The notes under the pieces were generated by a model. That model was not told the origin of the DNA. It saw only the letters and a list, made by a program, of their open reading frames with translations, and made no database searches. Below are positions 1 to 7,824 of a DNA stretch of 17,852 nt, piece by piece. The translations under genes and the position numbers were made by a program. Position 1 is the first letter of the stretch. Every line of letters starts with the position of its first letter. The stretch lies in assembly GCA_009602725.1 (NCBI GenBank), contig WELB01000464.1, positions 1 to 17,852 of the forward strand, written 5' to 3'. Source of the DNA: Spirogloea muscicola. Lineage: Eukaryota; Streptophyta; Zygnematophyceae; Spirogloeales; Spirogloeaceae.

Positions 1-1128
1 AAAGTTTTTGATCCTTCTTTGTCTTGGAAAAAAGAGACTAAAACTGTTTCAAACAACACTTTAGAAAATACTGTTTTAAAAAAAAATGAATTACCGTTGG
101 ATTTGCAATCTTTGCTAAATTCACAATATTTTTCTTCTAAAAAAACAAATCAAAGTTTTTATGTAAAACAAACGGAACGTAAATTGGCTTGGATTGAAGC
201 AGCACTAGGAGATTTAGACACTTGGAAAAATTCTTATTTGTATTCCCATTCTGATTTTTATCGTACTAGTAAGAATATTAACAAAAACAGTTTAAGAAAA
301 AATTCTTATTTAAAAGTTCCAGGCATAACTTATCAATCTATAGGACTTGTACCTCGTTCTATCACTCGTACTCTTTCTAGATTTCAAAACGAATTGGTTG
401 GTCATTCTTCTTCTTTGGTTCTTCAAGAATTTCGATTAGCCAAATATCAAGCTATTGCTTCTATTCAGTATATGGCTTGTTTAATTGTTATTCCTTGGGG
501 GCTTTCTCTTTCTTGTAAGATCTTTTTCTTAAATTCTTGGGTTGAGAATTGGTGGAATGTCGGTCAATATCAAGTGTTTTTGAATCTTTCTCAAGAAGAC
601 AAAGCTTTGAAGAGGCTTCAAGAAGTAGAAGAGCTGCTCTGGTTAGATATAATAATAGGCGATTCTGCAGAGAAACCACCCCAAGATCTTGCTGCTCAAG
701 TTCATCAAAAAACTGTTGAGCTGGTAGAAGTTTACAATAAAGAAAGTATTCATACCATATTAGATTTATTTACAGATTTAGTATGTTTTTTTACTATAAT
801 AGGCCTTTTATTTGTAGGAAAAAAAAGATTAGCTATTCTTAACTCTTGGATTCAAGAGCTCTTTTATAGTCTTAGTGATACTATGAAAGCTTTTTTTATT
901 TTATTATTTACTGATTTGTGTATTGGTTTTCATTCTCCACATGGTTGGGAAATATTGGTAGGATTTCTTTTAGAGCATTTTGGTTTTGCACATAATAAAC
1001 ATGTTATTTCATGTTTTGTATCTACTTTTCCAGTCATTTTAGATACAGTATTTAAATATTGGATCTTTCGTCATTTAAACCGAATCTCTCCTTCAATTGT
1101 AGTTAGTTATCACACCATGAATGAATGA
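1..1128 (+). CDS. cemA: CemA, chloroplast envelope membrane protein (3' part; 5' end lies outside the window)
   Basis: Inner-envelope protein of the CemA/Ycf10 family (related to cyanobacterial PxcA), linked to proton exchange and inorganic carbon uptake. The reading frame is open to base 1 and has no ATG before the conserved part, so the start lies upstream. About 150 hydrophilic, Lys/Ser/Asn-rich residues come before the first membrane segment (near 455-530). Further hydrophobic segments lie near 750-820, 890-935 and 1000-1070. The C-terminal part, with FHSPHGWE near 928 and a terminus ending in VSYHTMNE, is typical of the family. With more than 370 residues visible it is longer than the roughly 230-residue land-plant protein and fits the longer algal forms. 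petA follows on the same strand, the usual plastid neighbour. Family assignment is strong; the true N-terminus is unknown. Confidence 0.93.
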   Translation, partial: KVFDPSLSWKKETKTVSNNTLENTVLKKNELPLDLQSLLNSQYFSSKKTNQSFYVKQTERKLAWIEAALGDLDTWKNSYLYSHSDFYRTSKNINKNSLRKNSYLKVPGITYQSIGLVPRSITRTLSRFQNELVGHSSSLVLQEFRLAKYQAIASIQYMACLIVIPWGLSLSCKIFFLNSWVENWWNVGQYQVFLNLSQEDKALKRLQEVEELLWLDIIIGDSAEKPPQDLAAQVHQKTVELVEVYNKESIHTILDLFTDLVCFFTIIGLLFVGKKRLAILNSWIQELFYSLSDTMKAFFILLFTDLCIGFHSPHGWEILVGFLLEHFGFAHNKHVISCFVSTFPVILDTVFKYWIFRHLNRISPSIVVSYHTMNE

Positions 1129-1442
1129 AAAAAGGCCAAAAACATAATTGCTACATCAACTTTTTGTTTCAACATTTAAGAGATTTTGACTATTACATCA
1201 TTAAAGATTTTGACTTAAGAGTTTAATAACTGAAAAATAAATAAGTAAAAAAATTATTCAACAATTGCACAAAATAGTCTTTGTTCAATAATATTGACTA
1301 AATACTAGTATAATTGATCACAGGCAAGAGACTAAGAGTGCACTTTTACTTTTTTCTTTTTCCAGTTACCATATTAATAGAATGGCGAGCGCAATTAGTA
1401 GTAAAAATTCTATTTGAAAAATGTTGAAGGCACAATCAAACT
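1129..1442. other. cemA-petA spacer, no gene seen
   Basis: This 314-base spacer holds no ORF or tRNA that I can support. It contains a short direct repeat, AGATTTTGACT, at 1181-1191 and 1205-1215. A TATAAT hexamer sits at 1309-1314, but the only TTGACT near it (1294-1299) is just 9 bases upstream, so I do not call a promoter. It probably carries the petA leader. Confidence 0.6.
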
Positions 1443-2402
1443 ATGCAAAACAAAAATGCTTATGATTGGATAAGAAAATGGATGGGTTTATCAATCCCGA
1501 TTTTAACTGTGATTAGTACTATAATTCTGCCCTTGAAATCAGAGGCTTACCCTATTTTTGCACAACAGAATTATGAGAATCCTCGTGAAGCAACTGGTCG
1601 AATTGTCTGTGCTAACTGTCATTTAGCTAAAAAAGAAGTAGAGATTGAAGTTCCACAAGCAGTCCTTCCAGACACTGTATTTGAGGCAGTAGTAAAAATA
1701 CCTTACGATACAAAAATTAAACAGGTGCTGGCGAATGGAAAGAAAGGAGGATTGAATGTAGGAGCTGTTCTTATTTTACCTGAGGGATTTGAATTGGCAC
1801 CTGCAGATCGAATTCCCCCAGAGATAAAAGAAAAGATTGGCGGTTTAGCTTTTCAAGCTTATAGCCCTGACAAGAAGAATATTCTTGTCATTGGTCCTGT
1901 TCCTGGAAAAAGATACAGCGAAATTGTATTTCCTATATTATCACCAGATCCTTCTGCTAATAAACAAGCTCACTTTTTGAAATACCCGATTTATTTGGGT
2001 GCAAATAGAGGACGTGGTCAGATATATCCTGATGGAAGTAAGAGTAATAATACTGTATACAATGCTTCTGCAACAGGTAAAATTAGCAGTATTGTGCCAA
2101 AAGATAAAGGTGGATATGAAATAACTATTAATACTTCTGACAATCAACAGATTGTAGATATTGTTCCTCCAGGTCCAGAGGTTATTGTTTCACAAGGAGA
2201 ATCTATTAAGATAGATCAACCTTTAACTAATAATCCTAATGTGGGTGGTTTTGGTCAAGGAGATGCAGAGGTAGTCCTTCAAGATCCGTTACGAGTTCAA
2301 GGACTCTTAGTCTTTTTTGGTTCCGTTATCTTAGCACAAATATTCTTAGTTTTGAAAAAGAAACAATTTGAGAAAGTTCAGCTTGCTGAAATGAATTTCT
2401 AG
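1443..2402 (+). CDS. petA: Cytochrome f, cytochrome b6f complex
   Basis: c-type cytochrome of the b6f complex, which passes electrons from the Rieske centre to plastocyanin or cytochrome c6 in the thylakoid lumen. The 319-residue product is of normal length. A cleavable signal (residues 1-35, hydrophobic 16-30) ends in SEA. The mature protein then begins Tyr36-Pro-Ile-Phe-Ala, where Tyr36 supplies the axial haem ligand by its amino group. The haem-binding motif CANCH is at 56-60. A C-terminal membrane anchor ([15 protein letters not shown], near 290-304) precedes the basic stromal tail. The start has a weak GAAGG about 12 bases upstream. An unrecognised ORF begins 81 bases after the stop on the same strand and may be co-transcribed. 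Confidence 0.99.
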   Translation: MQNKNAYDWIRKWMGLSIPILTVISTIILPLKSEAYPIFAQQNYENPREATGRIVCANCHLAKKEVEIEVPQAVLPDTVFEAVVKIPYDTKIKQVLANGKKGGLNVGAVLILPEGFELAPADRIPPEIKEKIGGLAFQAYSPDKKNILVIGPVPGKRYSEIVFPILSPDPSANKQAHFLKYPIYLGANRGRGQIYPDGSKSNNTVYNASATGKISSIVPKDKGGYEITINTSDNQQIVDIVPPGPEVIVSQGESIKIDQPLTNNPNVGGFGQGDAEVVLQDPLRVQGLLVFFGSVILAQIFLVLKKKQFEKVQLAEMNF

Positions 2403-2414
2403 ACATTTGCAAAC

Positions 2415-2432
2415 GTGAAGTTTAAACTTCAC
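2415..2432. repeat. Perfect 18-base palindrome just after petA
   Basis: GTGAAGTTTAAACTTCAC reads the same on both strands and lies 13 bases after the petA stop. It is flanked by a short direct repeat, AAACGT, at 2411-2416 and 2435-2440. It has no spacer between its arms, so as RNA it would fold only with a small loop. It could be a processing or stability element between petA and the next ORF; that role is inferred. Confidence 0.6.
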
Positions 2433-2483
2433 AGGAAACGTCTGATTGTTACATGATCGCACACTTTTATTTGTAAAAATAGA

Positions 2484-3206
2484 ATGAGATTGAATTTAGA
2501 GTCCTTACATTGGGACAGCACAATTCTAACCTCTTTAGAAATTGAGAGCCTTGAATACCATTACTTTGGCCCTCTTTTAGTAGAAATTGCAGAACATTTA
2601 GGAGATACTGTTACTGCCTCTTTTTTGAGAAATATAACTCAACTATCAAAAAACAATCTTTATGAGATAAGTAACAGTCTGTCTATCTCTTCTGAAGATT
2701 TTCTTTTATCTTGTCAATGTGTAATTCCTCAACATTCTTTACAAGTCAAACTAGATTTCTTAAGCTCTAAAAAAGATTCATATTTATATCAGAGATTGGA
2801 ATCTGAAAAATATTGTTTTTCTAGAAACGACAAATCCCTCGCATTGCACATTGAAAAAATTATTGATTCTTTTTCAATAAAAAAATCTTCATTAGATTTT
2901 ATGGATTCTTCGAAAAAACAAAGAGTGTTTTCTGAGTTGATACTTTTCTTGATTAACCAAGGTGCTTTAAAAGAAATACAAGACCAAATCAATGTTTTTT
3001 GCAATAAACAAGCAGCAAATAATACCAATTCATTCTTTCTTCTGTTACAGAGCGTTTTGAGATATAAAAAATGGAAAGCAGATACTTGGTATGTTTTAGT
3101 CTCAAAATTAGCTTATCTACATGGAAAATTTGAAATTTCGCGTAAATTGATTCAGATAGCTAAATCAGAGAGAAAAGTGGTGTTTTTACTAGAAAAAATT
3201 GGTTAA
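2484..3206 (+). CDS. Unrecognised 240-residue ORF between petA and psbJ
   Basis: I do not recognise this protein. The frame is open for 240 codons from an ATG at 2484. The nearest in-frame stop upstream is TGA at 2454-2456, and no other ATG lies between. The product is Leu/Ser/Lys-rich, with no signal peptide, no long hydrophobic segment and only three cysteines (78, 80, 173) in no metal-binding pattern. The C-terminal part (about 146-240) reads as amphipathic helices, for example residues 148-173, 183-195 and 203-226, which could be a helical-repeat fold. It lacks matK, reverse-transcriptase, LAGLIDADG, accD, ycf1 and ycf2 motifs known to me. A-or-T-ending codons match the neighbours. It follows petA by 81 bases, and a hairpin plus T-run follows its stop, so a petA-ORF transcript is plausible. 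No clear Shine-Dalgarno site is visible. Confidence 0.7.
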   Translation: MRLNLESLHWDSTILTSLEIESLEYHYFGPLLVEIAEHLGDTVTASFLRNITQLSKNNLYEISNSLSISSEDFLLSCQCVIPQHSLQVKLDFLSSKKDSYLYQRLESEKYCFSRNDKSLALHIEKIIDSFSIKKSSLDFMDSSKKQRVFSELILFLINQGALKEIQDQINVFCNKQAANNTNSFFLLLQSVLRYKKWKADTWYVLVSKLAYLHGKFEISRKLIQIAKSERKVVFLLEKIG

Positions 3207-3226
3207 TAATCTTGTAAAGATCACAT

Positions 3227-3278
3227 AAATCTTTGCTAATAAATTCTCTTTGAATTTTTTCAAAGATTTGCTTTTTTT
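3227..3278 (+). terminator. Nested hairpin with T-run after the unknown ORF
   Basis: The outer arms AAATCTTTG (3227-3235) and CAAAGATTT (3261-3269) are perfect 9-base complements. They enclose an inner hairpin, AAATTC (3241-3246) with GAATTT (3252-3257), loop TCTTT. A T-rich run follows at 3271-3278. The layout resembles an intrinsic terminator or 3'-stabilising stem for the petA-ORF transcript. Plastid hairpins of this kind often act as RNA processing barriers rather than true terminators. Confidence 0.5.
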
Positions 3279-3429
3279 TACTTAATGATGTAAAAATTAT
3301 CTGCTATTTTCATAAAAGGTTATAAATAAAACTTATAGCTAGCACAAGAAAAATTTAATGTAGTCAATTTCAATTGAAATTTATAAAAAGAGTATTTCAT
3401 AAAAAATTTGAGATCATACTAGTTCTGAC

Positions 3430-3550
3430 TTTATTTTTATGATCCCCTCTCCCCTCGCATAAATAAAGAGAGGGGAGCTCTCAGGGGAATCTTATCATAA
3501 GATTACTCGTTTCCAAGTAATAGAATCTTATTTGTTAAGATAAAAATAAA
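3430..3550. repeat. Multi-branched inverted-repeat structure at the 3' side of psbJ
   Basis: Outer arms TTTATTTTTAT (3430-3440) and ATAAAAATAAA (3540-3550) are complementary over 11 bases. Between them lie several hairpins. The first pairs CTCCCCTC (3449-3456) with GAGGGGAG (3470-3477), extended by CCCCT (3444-3448) with AGGGG (3483-3487). The second pairs AATCTTA (3488-3494) with TAAGATT (3498-3504). The third pairs ATTACT (3502-3507) with AGTAAT (3516-3521). The fourth pairs ATCTTA (3525-3530) with TAAGAT (3536-3541). Some arms overlap, so they are alternative foldings. The G+C-rich stem stands out in this A+T-rich DNA. It lies just downstream of the psbJ stop on the minus strand and likely marks the 3' end of the psbE operon. 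Confidence 0.7.
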
Positions 3551-3580
3551 ACAAGGTGCTTAATATCTCTATTCTTTTGA

Positions 3581-3709
3581 TTAAAGAGAAGATCCTAAGC
3601 CAGAATATGAGCCATAAAAGAAAATACCTAGCAAGGTGATTGCAGCAATTCCTACTACCACACCGATAAACCACAATGGTATTCGTCCTGTAGTTCCAAC
3701 ATTGGACAT
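3581..3709 (-). CDS. psbJ: Photosystem II protein J
   Basis: Single-span low-molecular-weight subunit beside cytochrome b559, affecting electron flow from QA and PSII assembly. The 42-residue product starts [18 protein letters not shown], has one membrane helix (about residues 13-33) and ends [10 protein letters not shown], the normal length and pattern. A GGGAG Shine-Dalgarno-like site at 3717-3721 sits 7 bases ahead of the ATG. It is the last gene of the psbE-psbF-psbL-psbJ operon and is separated from psbL by 121 bases, the widest gap in that operon. A large hairpin cluster lies beyond its stop. Confidence 0.98.
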   Translation of the reverse strand: MSNVGTTGRIPLWFIGVVVGIAAITLLGIFFYGSYSGLGSSL

Positions 3710-3830
3710 TTTAATACTCCCTTCAAATATTCATGGAGGTCTTGACTTATGACAATGACAGTCGCAGATAAGTTCAATAATACATTAGACAGGCCTAAAC
3801 ACTCAATCAACTAACAAAGGTTGGCAAGTC

Positions 3831-3947
3831 TTAATTGAAAAAATAGCTAGAAAATAGAACTGCAAGTACAAAAATTAATAGTAACCCCCAATATAGGCTG
3901 GTACGGTTTAATTCTACGCTTTGTTTGTTTGGATTTGGTTGTGTCAT
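3831..3947 (-). CDS. psbL: Photosystem II protein L
   Basis: Small thylakoid subunit at the PSII dimer interface, needed for normal QA function. The 38-residue product begins [20 protein letters not shown], then one membrane helix, and ends SSYFFN, matching the family. The start codon is a genomic ATG, so no ACG-to-AUG editing is needed here, unlike in some flowering plants. It lies 22 bases after psbF in the psbE operon. No convincing Shine-Dalgarno site is seen in that short gap, so translation may depend on reinitiation or other leader features. Confidence 0.98.
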   Translation of the reverse strand: MTQPNPNKQSVELNRTSLYWGLLLIFVLAVLFSSYFFN

Positions 3948-3969
3948 GTTTGTTTGCTCTAGGAATATC

Positions 3970-4104
<135 letters not shown>

Positions 4105-4356
4105 CTATAGAGATCTAGTAAATTCGTCAACTTGTTCCAAAGAATTAAAGCGGCCAGTTATTAGCGGAATATCTTGTCGGCTGTCTGTGAAATATTCGTT
4201 TGGTCGAGGACTTCCGAAAACATCATAGGCTAAACCGGTGCTGACAAACAACCAACCTGCTATAAACAAGGAGGGAATTGTAATACTGTGGATCACCCAA
4301 TAACGAATACTAGTAATAATATCAGCAAAAGGGCGTTCTCCTGTGTTCCCGGACAT
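4105..4356 (-). CDS. psbE: Cytochrome b559 alpha subunit
   Basis: Alpha chain of cytochrome b559, essential for PSII assembly. The 83-residue product starts [20 protein letters not shown]. His23 is the haem ligand, the membrane helix spans about 18-42, and the C-terminal lumenal part ends [10 protein letters not shown]. The frame stays open for 28 codons upstream, to 4440, but family alignment and the normal 83-residue length fix the start at 4356. It heads the psbE-psbF-psbL-psbJ operon, and its stop codon overlaps the psbF ribosome site. I could not find a clear -35/-10 pair in the 400-base upstream spacer. Confidence 0.99.
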   Translation of the reverse strand: MSGNTGERPFADIITSIRYWVIHSITIPSLFIAGWLFVSTGLAYDVFGSPRPNEYFTDSRQDIPLITGRFNSLEQVDEFTRSL

Positions 4357-4761
4357 GGTTAACTCCGTTTGTTTATAAAAGCAAAAAAGATTACAGACCT
4401 TGAAATTTAAAGAGGTTCTTATTAACCGCGAGTGGTTCATATATCATCTCTTATTAGAACAGGTCTTTTTTGCTGTGTTAGGTTATCAATGTTATACCAA
4501 AAGTATTTATGAAAGGTGCTGGGTTAGTATAGCTGGGGTGGGATTAAAGCAGCAAGATAGTTTTATCAGTTTTGTAGAATATATTCTTTTTTTGTTTTTA
4601 TTTTATTTTTTTTACAATCTGTAATCATGTTTTTATGGATTGTAAAAAAAATAAAATTTAACATTTTCTATTCAATTTTCAAAAAGAGTGTTTTAATTTT
4701 AGTAGGGAATTCTTCTTGAACAGTGTATACTAAACGTGTCATAGTTCTTATAATTATCTTT
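4357..4761. other. Divergent psbE / petL spacer
   Basis: These 405 bases lie between psbE (leftward) and petL (rightward), so promoters for both should be here. I see no consensus promoter pair on either strand. The main structure is a perfect 20-base inverted repeat (4600-4657), listed separately. A 74-codon open frame from a TTG at 4400 exists on the plus strand, but its composition does not look coding. Confidence 0.6.
4600..4657. repeat. Perfect 20-bp inverted repeat in the divergent psbE/petL spacer
   Basis: Arms at 4600-4619 and 4638-4657 are perfect complements over 20 bases with an 18-base loop. Each arm combines an ACAATC/GATTGT end with an 8-base T or A tract and an ATTTTA/TAAAAT end. 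Position between divergent genes is unusual for a 3'-end hairpin. It may be an antisense 3' end, a leader structure of petL or a replication-related cruciform; none of these is shown. Confidence 0.7.
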
Positions 4762-4857
4762 ATGCTTACTATAGTCAGCTACTTTGTCATACTATTGTCC
4801 GCATTGACATTAGCCTTAATATTGTTTGTGGGTTTGAATAAAATTGAACTTATTTAA
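4762..4857 (+). CDS. petL: Cytochrome b6f subunit PetL
   Basis: Small peripheral subunit that stabilises the b6f dimer. The 31-residue product, MLTIVSYFVILLSALTLALI then LFVGLNKIELI, is a single hydrophobic helix with the conserved FVGLNKI-type end. It is the normal length. The genomic start is ATG, so editing is not needed. It is too short for routine ORF searches. petG follows 135 bases later on the same strand, as in most streptophyte plastids, and a hairpin lies between them. Confidence 0.96.
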   Translation: MLTIVSYFVILLSALTLALILFVGLNKIELI

Positions 4858-4922
4858 AAAAAATAAACAAAATGAAAGAGATTCTCTTTTCATAAAAATA
4901 TTTTAGACAAAATCTTCAACAA

Positions 4923-4958
4923 ACTTAACTAGTTGTAGAGCAACTCTTTTAGTTAAGT
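4923..4958 (+). repeat. Hairpin between petL and petG
   Basis: Outer arms ACTTAACTA (4923-4931) and TAGTTAAGT (4950-4958) pair over 9 bases. An inner stem GTTG (4932-4935) with CAAC (4941-4944) continues directly, leaving TCTTT as a bulge on the 3' side. It sits 65 bases after the petL stop and 34 before the petG start, so it could be an intercistronic processing element. Confidence 0.55.
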
Positions 4959-4992
4959 AACATAAATAATATTAATAAAAGATTCAATAAAT

Positions 4993-5106
4993 ATGGTTGA
5001 ACCTCTGTTATCTGGAATAGTCTTAGGATTAATTCCTATCACTTTAGCAGGATTATTTGTTACAGCATACCTTCAATATCGACGTGGTGATCAATTAGGT
5101 CTTTAA
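4993..5106 (+). CDS. petG: Cytochrome b6f subunit PetG
   Basis: Essential single-span subunit of the cytochrome b6f complex. The 37-residue product starts [20 protein letters not shown] and ends [12 protein letters not shown], matching the family end to end. It follows petL and precedes trnW and trnP on the opposite strand. A 23-bp perfect inverted repeat starts 9 bases after its stop and probably defines its transcript end. No clear Shine-Dalgarno site is visible upstream. Confidence 0.98.
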   Translation: MVEPLLSGIVLGLIPITLAGLFVTAYLQYRRGDQLGL

Positions 5107-5115
5107 AAACTTTTT

Positions 5116-5173
5116 AATTGTTTGTTCTTTATCTGGTTCAATGAACAATCAACCAGATAAAGAACAAACAATT
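5116..5173 (+). terminator. Perfect 23-bp hairpin after petG
   Basis: Arms at 5116-5138 and 5151-5173 are complementary over all 23 bases, with a 12-base loop CAATGAACAATC. It is the longest perfect stem in the window and begins 9 bases after the petG stop. A TTTTTG run follows the right arm. It should act as the 3' end or RNA-protecting stem of petL-petG, and since it lies ahead of the leftward trnW it may also serve the opposite strand. Confidence 0.8.
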
Positions 5174-5229
5174 TTTGTTTTAGAAGTGAAAAATGTTTCA
5201 AAATTTTACTAGAAACATTCTCTTAATTA

Positions 5230-5303
5230 CACGCTCTGTAGGATTTGAACCTACGACATCAGGTTTTGGAGACCTGCGTTCTACCGGGCTGAACTAAAAG
5301 CGC
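5230..5303 (-). tRNA. trnW-CCA: tRNA-Trp (CCA)
   Basis: A 74-base cloverleaf on the minus strand begins GCGCTTT and ends AGAGCGT plus discriminator G. The acceptor stem closes with a G-U first pair, a feature also found in land-plant plastid trnW. The anticodon loop reads CTCCAAA with anticodon CCA. The T arm is GTAGG-TTCAAAT-CCTAC. CCA is not encoded at the 3' end. No intron is present. It sits between petG and trnP, the usual location. Confidence 0.97.
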
Positions 5304-5379
5304 TGTTTATATATTTTATATCAGTCTTCTTTTGAATGTCTCCTTATTCTTTTTTTAGAAATTTAAAAACTCAAATGGA

Positions 5380-5453
5380 TAGGGATGACAGGATTCGAAC
5401 CTGCGACATTTTGTACCCAAAACAAACGCGCTACCAAACTGCGCTACATCCCT
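5380..5453 (-). tRNA. trnP-UGG: tRNA-Pro (UGG)
   Basis: A 74-base cloverleaf on the minus strand has the acceptor pair AGGGATG/CATCCCT and discriminator A. The anticodon loop TTTGGGT carries anticodon TGG, and the T arm contains GGTTCGAATCC. It lies 76 bases upstream of trnW on the same strand, so the pair is probably co-transcribed from a promoter in the spacer before psaJ. Confidence 0.97.
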
Positions 5454-6080
<627 letters not shown>

Positions 6081-6246
6081 AAATCTTTAGCACAATAAGA
6101 ACAAACTGTTTGTTTTCATTTGAATGTAAGAGATTCCCTTTTTATTTTCAAATAAAAATTAAGTAAACAATTCTTACTTTTTTCATTATGCTTATTAATA
6201 AAAAAAAGTATAAGATTTGTTTTTCAAACATTGAATTTTGAATTGA

Positions 6247-6284
6247 ACAATGCTCAGGCCCAGAGTGTTTGGTCTGAGCATTGT
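6247..6284 (+). terminator. 14-bp hairpin between psaJ and rpl33
   Basis: Arms ACAATGCTCAGGCC (6247-6260) and GGTCTGAGCATTGT (6271-6284) pair over 14 positions with one G-U pair, loop CAGAGTGTTT. It is more G+C-rich than its surroundings and lies 166 bases after the psaJ stop and 54 before the rpl33 start. It is a likely 3' end of psaJ mRNA or a processing site in a psaJ-rpl33-rps18 transcript. Confidence 0.7.
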
Positions 6285-6338
6285 AGAGTATAATATAAAA
6301 AACTTTATTTCATTTTTGTATTTTTTATCAACCAAATT

Positions 6339-6536
6339 ATGGCAAAAACTAAAGATGTAAGGATTACTATTACGTTAGAATGTACAAACTGTGCTCAAAA
6401 CAATAGCAAACGATTCCCAGGCGTTTCCAGGTACACTACTCAGAAAAACCGTCGCAATACTCCTAATCGATTGGAGTTAAAGAAATTTTGTCCACATTGT
6501 GGTATGCACAATATTCACAAAGAGATAAAAAAGTAA
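6339..6536 (+). CDS. rpl33: 50S ribosomal protein bL33
   Basis: Small protein of the large plastid ribosomal subunit near the tRNA exit site. The 65-residue product starts [20 protein letters not shown]. It has two CxxC pairs, Cys15/Cys18 and Cys51/Cys54, forming the zinc-ribbon type of L33. The length is normal. It is followed by rps18 on the same strand 236 bases later. No Shine-Dalgarno site is visible in the A+T-rich leader. Confidence 0.98.
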   Translation: MAKTKDVRITITLECTNCAQNNSKRFPGVSRYTTQKNRRNTPNRLELKKFCPHCGMHNIHKEIKK

Positions 6537-6772
6537 TAATTTACTAATTATTAATAAAGAATGCTTTTTAAGCGATTATTCTAAAATAGAATGTATTTAT
6601 TAGTCTTGAATGCAAGTCTACACAATCTACTATTTTTAAAATGTAAGAATGAGTACAATGTATGCTTGTAAAAATTTTCAAACAATTCTTATTTTACAAC
6701 AAACAATTTCCCTCTTACCTTCAATTAAGATCAATTTTATTGATATATACAACATTGAATATATACAAAGGT

Positions 6773-7018
6773 ATGAAAAAAATCATAAGTAGACCTAAGC
6801 GCTCTTCCTCTTCTCGTCGTCGCTTGCCGCCAATTAAATCTGGTGAAAGTATAGATTACAAAAATATATCTTTGTTACGCAGATTTATAAGCGAACAAGG
6901 CAAAATATTGTCTAGACGTGTAAATAGACTTACTGCTAAACAACAACGTATGATGACTAAAGCAATAAAAGGTGCTCGTATCTTAGCTTTATTGCCTTTT
7001 TCTAATACTGAGAGTTAG
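6773..7018 (+). CDS. rps18: 30S ribosomal protein bS18
   Basis: Small-subunit protein on the 30S platform. The 81-residue product starts [20 protein letters not shown] and contains the conserved core [20 protein letters not shown] and [23 protein letters not shown]. An in-frame ATG at 6662 would add 37 residues of A+T-driven Phe/Leu/Ile/Tyr-rich sequence unlike any S18 leader, so I place the start at 6773. The gene converges on rpl20, with a 16-bp hairpin between them. Confidence 0.96.
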   Translation: MKKIISRPKRSSSSRRRLPPIKSGESIDYKNISLLRRFISEQGKILSRRVNRLTAKQQRMMTKAIKGARILALLPFSNTES

Positions 7019-7186
7019 TTCTTTTTGAATTAAGTAAAATATTCTTTTGGTGTTAACAATTTCATTAATGTTAATCTCTTTGTTTTATTTTTAATAATTT
7101 TTATAAATTTTTTAAGTTTGAAATTGAAATAAAATATTCTTAAAAGAATCCACAATAATGAAATTCTATTTTTTATGTTTTTATTT

Positions 7187-7253
7187 AAACTCTTTGACTG
7201 TCTGTGTTCATTTATAAACAAAATACAGATGAAAATGGACAGTCAAAGAGTTT
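7187..7253. terminator. Bidirectional hairpin between convergent rps18 and rpl20
   Basis: Arms AAACTCTTTGACTGTC (7187-7202) and GACAGTCAAAGAGTTT (7238-7253) are perfect complements over 16 bases. The 35-base loop contains a weaker internal pairing, TCTGT (7201-7205) with ACAGA (7225-7229). The right arm ends 17 bases from the rpl20 stop. It is placed to end or protect both transcripts. Confidence 0.75.
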
Positions 7254-7270
7254 GTGTGAATTTTTCTTTT

Positions 7271-7615
7271 TTAAGAAATAGTAGATAATATTGTATTAAA
7301 ACAATCGTTATCTAAGATTGCAATTTGTGCAAGCATTTTTCGATTAAGAAGTATCTTATTGTTATACAAAGACTGCATTAATCGACTATAGGAAATGCCT
7401 TTTGTTCGAGCTGTAGCATTAATACGGCTAATCCACAAACGACGAAAATCTCTTTTTCGTCTACCTCTATCTCTGTGAGAACATACTAACGTTTTTATGC
7501 TTTGTTGGTTTGCTGTTCGAAATAATCTGGAGTGGGTGCCTCTAGATCCTGATGTAATTGCAAGAATACGATTTCGACGTTTTCGAGCTACATAGCCACG
7601 TTTAACTCTAGTCAT
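7271..7615 (-). CDS. rpl20: 50S ribosomal protein bL20
   Basis: rRNA-binding assembly protein of the large plastid ribosomal subunit. The 114-residue product starts [20 protein letters not shown]. It carries the basic N-terminal extension and the conserved core [20 protein letters not shown] followed by [11 protein letters not shown]. The length is normal. It lies downstream of the rps12 5' exon on the same strand, with about 730 bases between. Those bases include the half intron, so rpl20 is probably carried on the same precursor as rps12 exon 1 and clpP. Confidence 0.98.
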   Translation of the reverse strand: MTRVKRGYVARKRRNRILAITSGSRGTHSRLFRTANQQSIKTLVCSHRDRGRRKRDFRRLWISRINATARTKGISYSRLMQSLYNNKILLNRKMLAQIAILDNDCFNTILSTIS

Positions 7616-7824
7616 TAATTAATGTCTTTAAAAGTGATTAGTCTAAATTTACAGATAGTTTCTTCAACGTTTCTGTACATAAAAGAAAGGGTTTATTTTA
7701 TTTTTACAATATTTTTTACTAAAAAAGTAGTCTAATCAATCAGTCTACTTTTCAAGTATTTGGCTATTTTTCTGATGTAAGAAATAAGGATTATTATGGC
7801 TTTTGCTTCTGTAACCTTCCTAAG

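Larger units (their letters stand above)
3207..3580. other. Convergent spacer between the unknown ORF and psbJ, hairpin-rich
   Basis: No gene is seen in these 374 bases. The spacer separates two transcription units that run toward each other. Its content is a set of inverted repeats, listed separately: a nested stem with a T-run near the ORF stop, and a branched structure from 3430 to 3550 near the psbJ stop. Both are suited to forming transcript 3' ends. Confidence 0.75.

Noticed and set aside
1294-1314. TTGACT plus TATAAT upstream of petA as a promoter
   Set aside because: The boxes are only 9 bases apart; about 17 are needed.
4357-4440. 28-residue upstream extension of psbE
   Set aside because: PsbE is conserved at 83 residues beginning MSG; the extension is unlike any PsbE.
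4400-4624. 74-codon open frame on the plus strand in the psbE-petL spacer
   Set aside because: It begins with TTG, not ATG, overlaps the leader of psbE on the other strand, and ends in a Phe/Leu/Tyr run produced by the T-rich arm of an inverted repeat. It matches no small plastid protein I know.
4804-4809. TTGACA inside petL as a petG promoter
   Set aside because: It lies within the petL coding sequence and no -10 box follows at the right distance.
6662-6772. 37-residue upstream extension of rps18
   Set aside because: Low-complexity A+T-driven residues with no resemblance to S18; the family-like start is at 6773.
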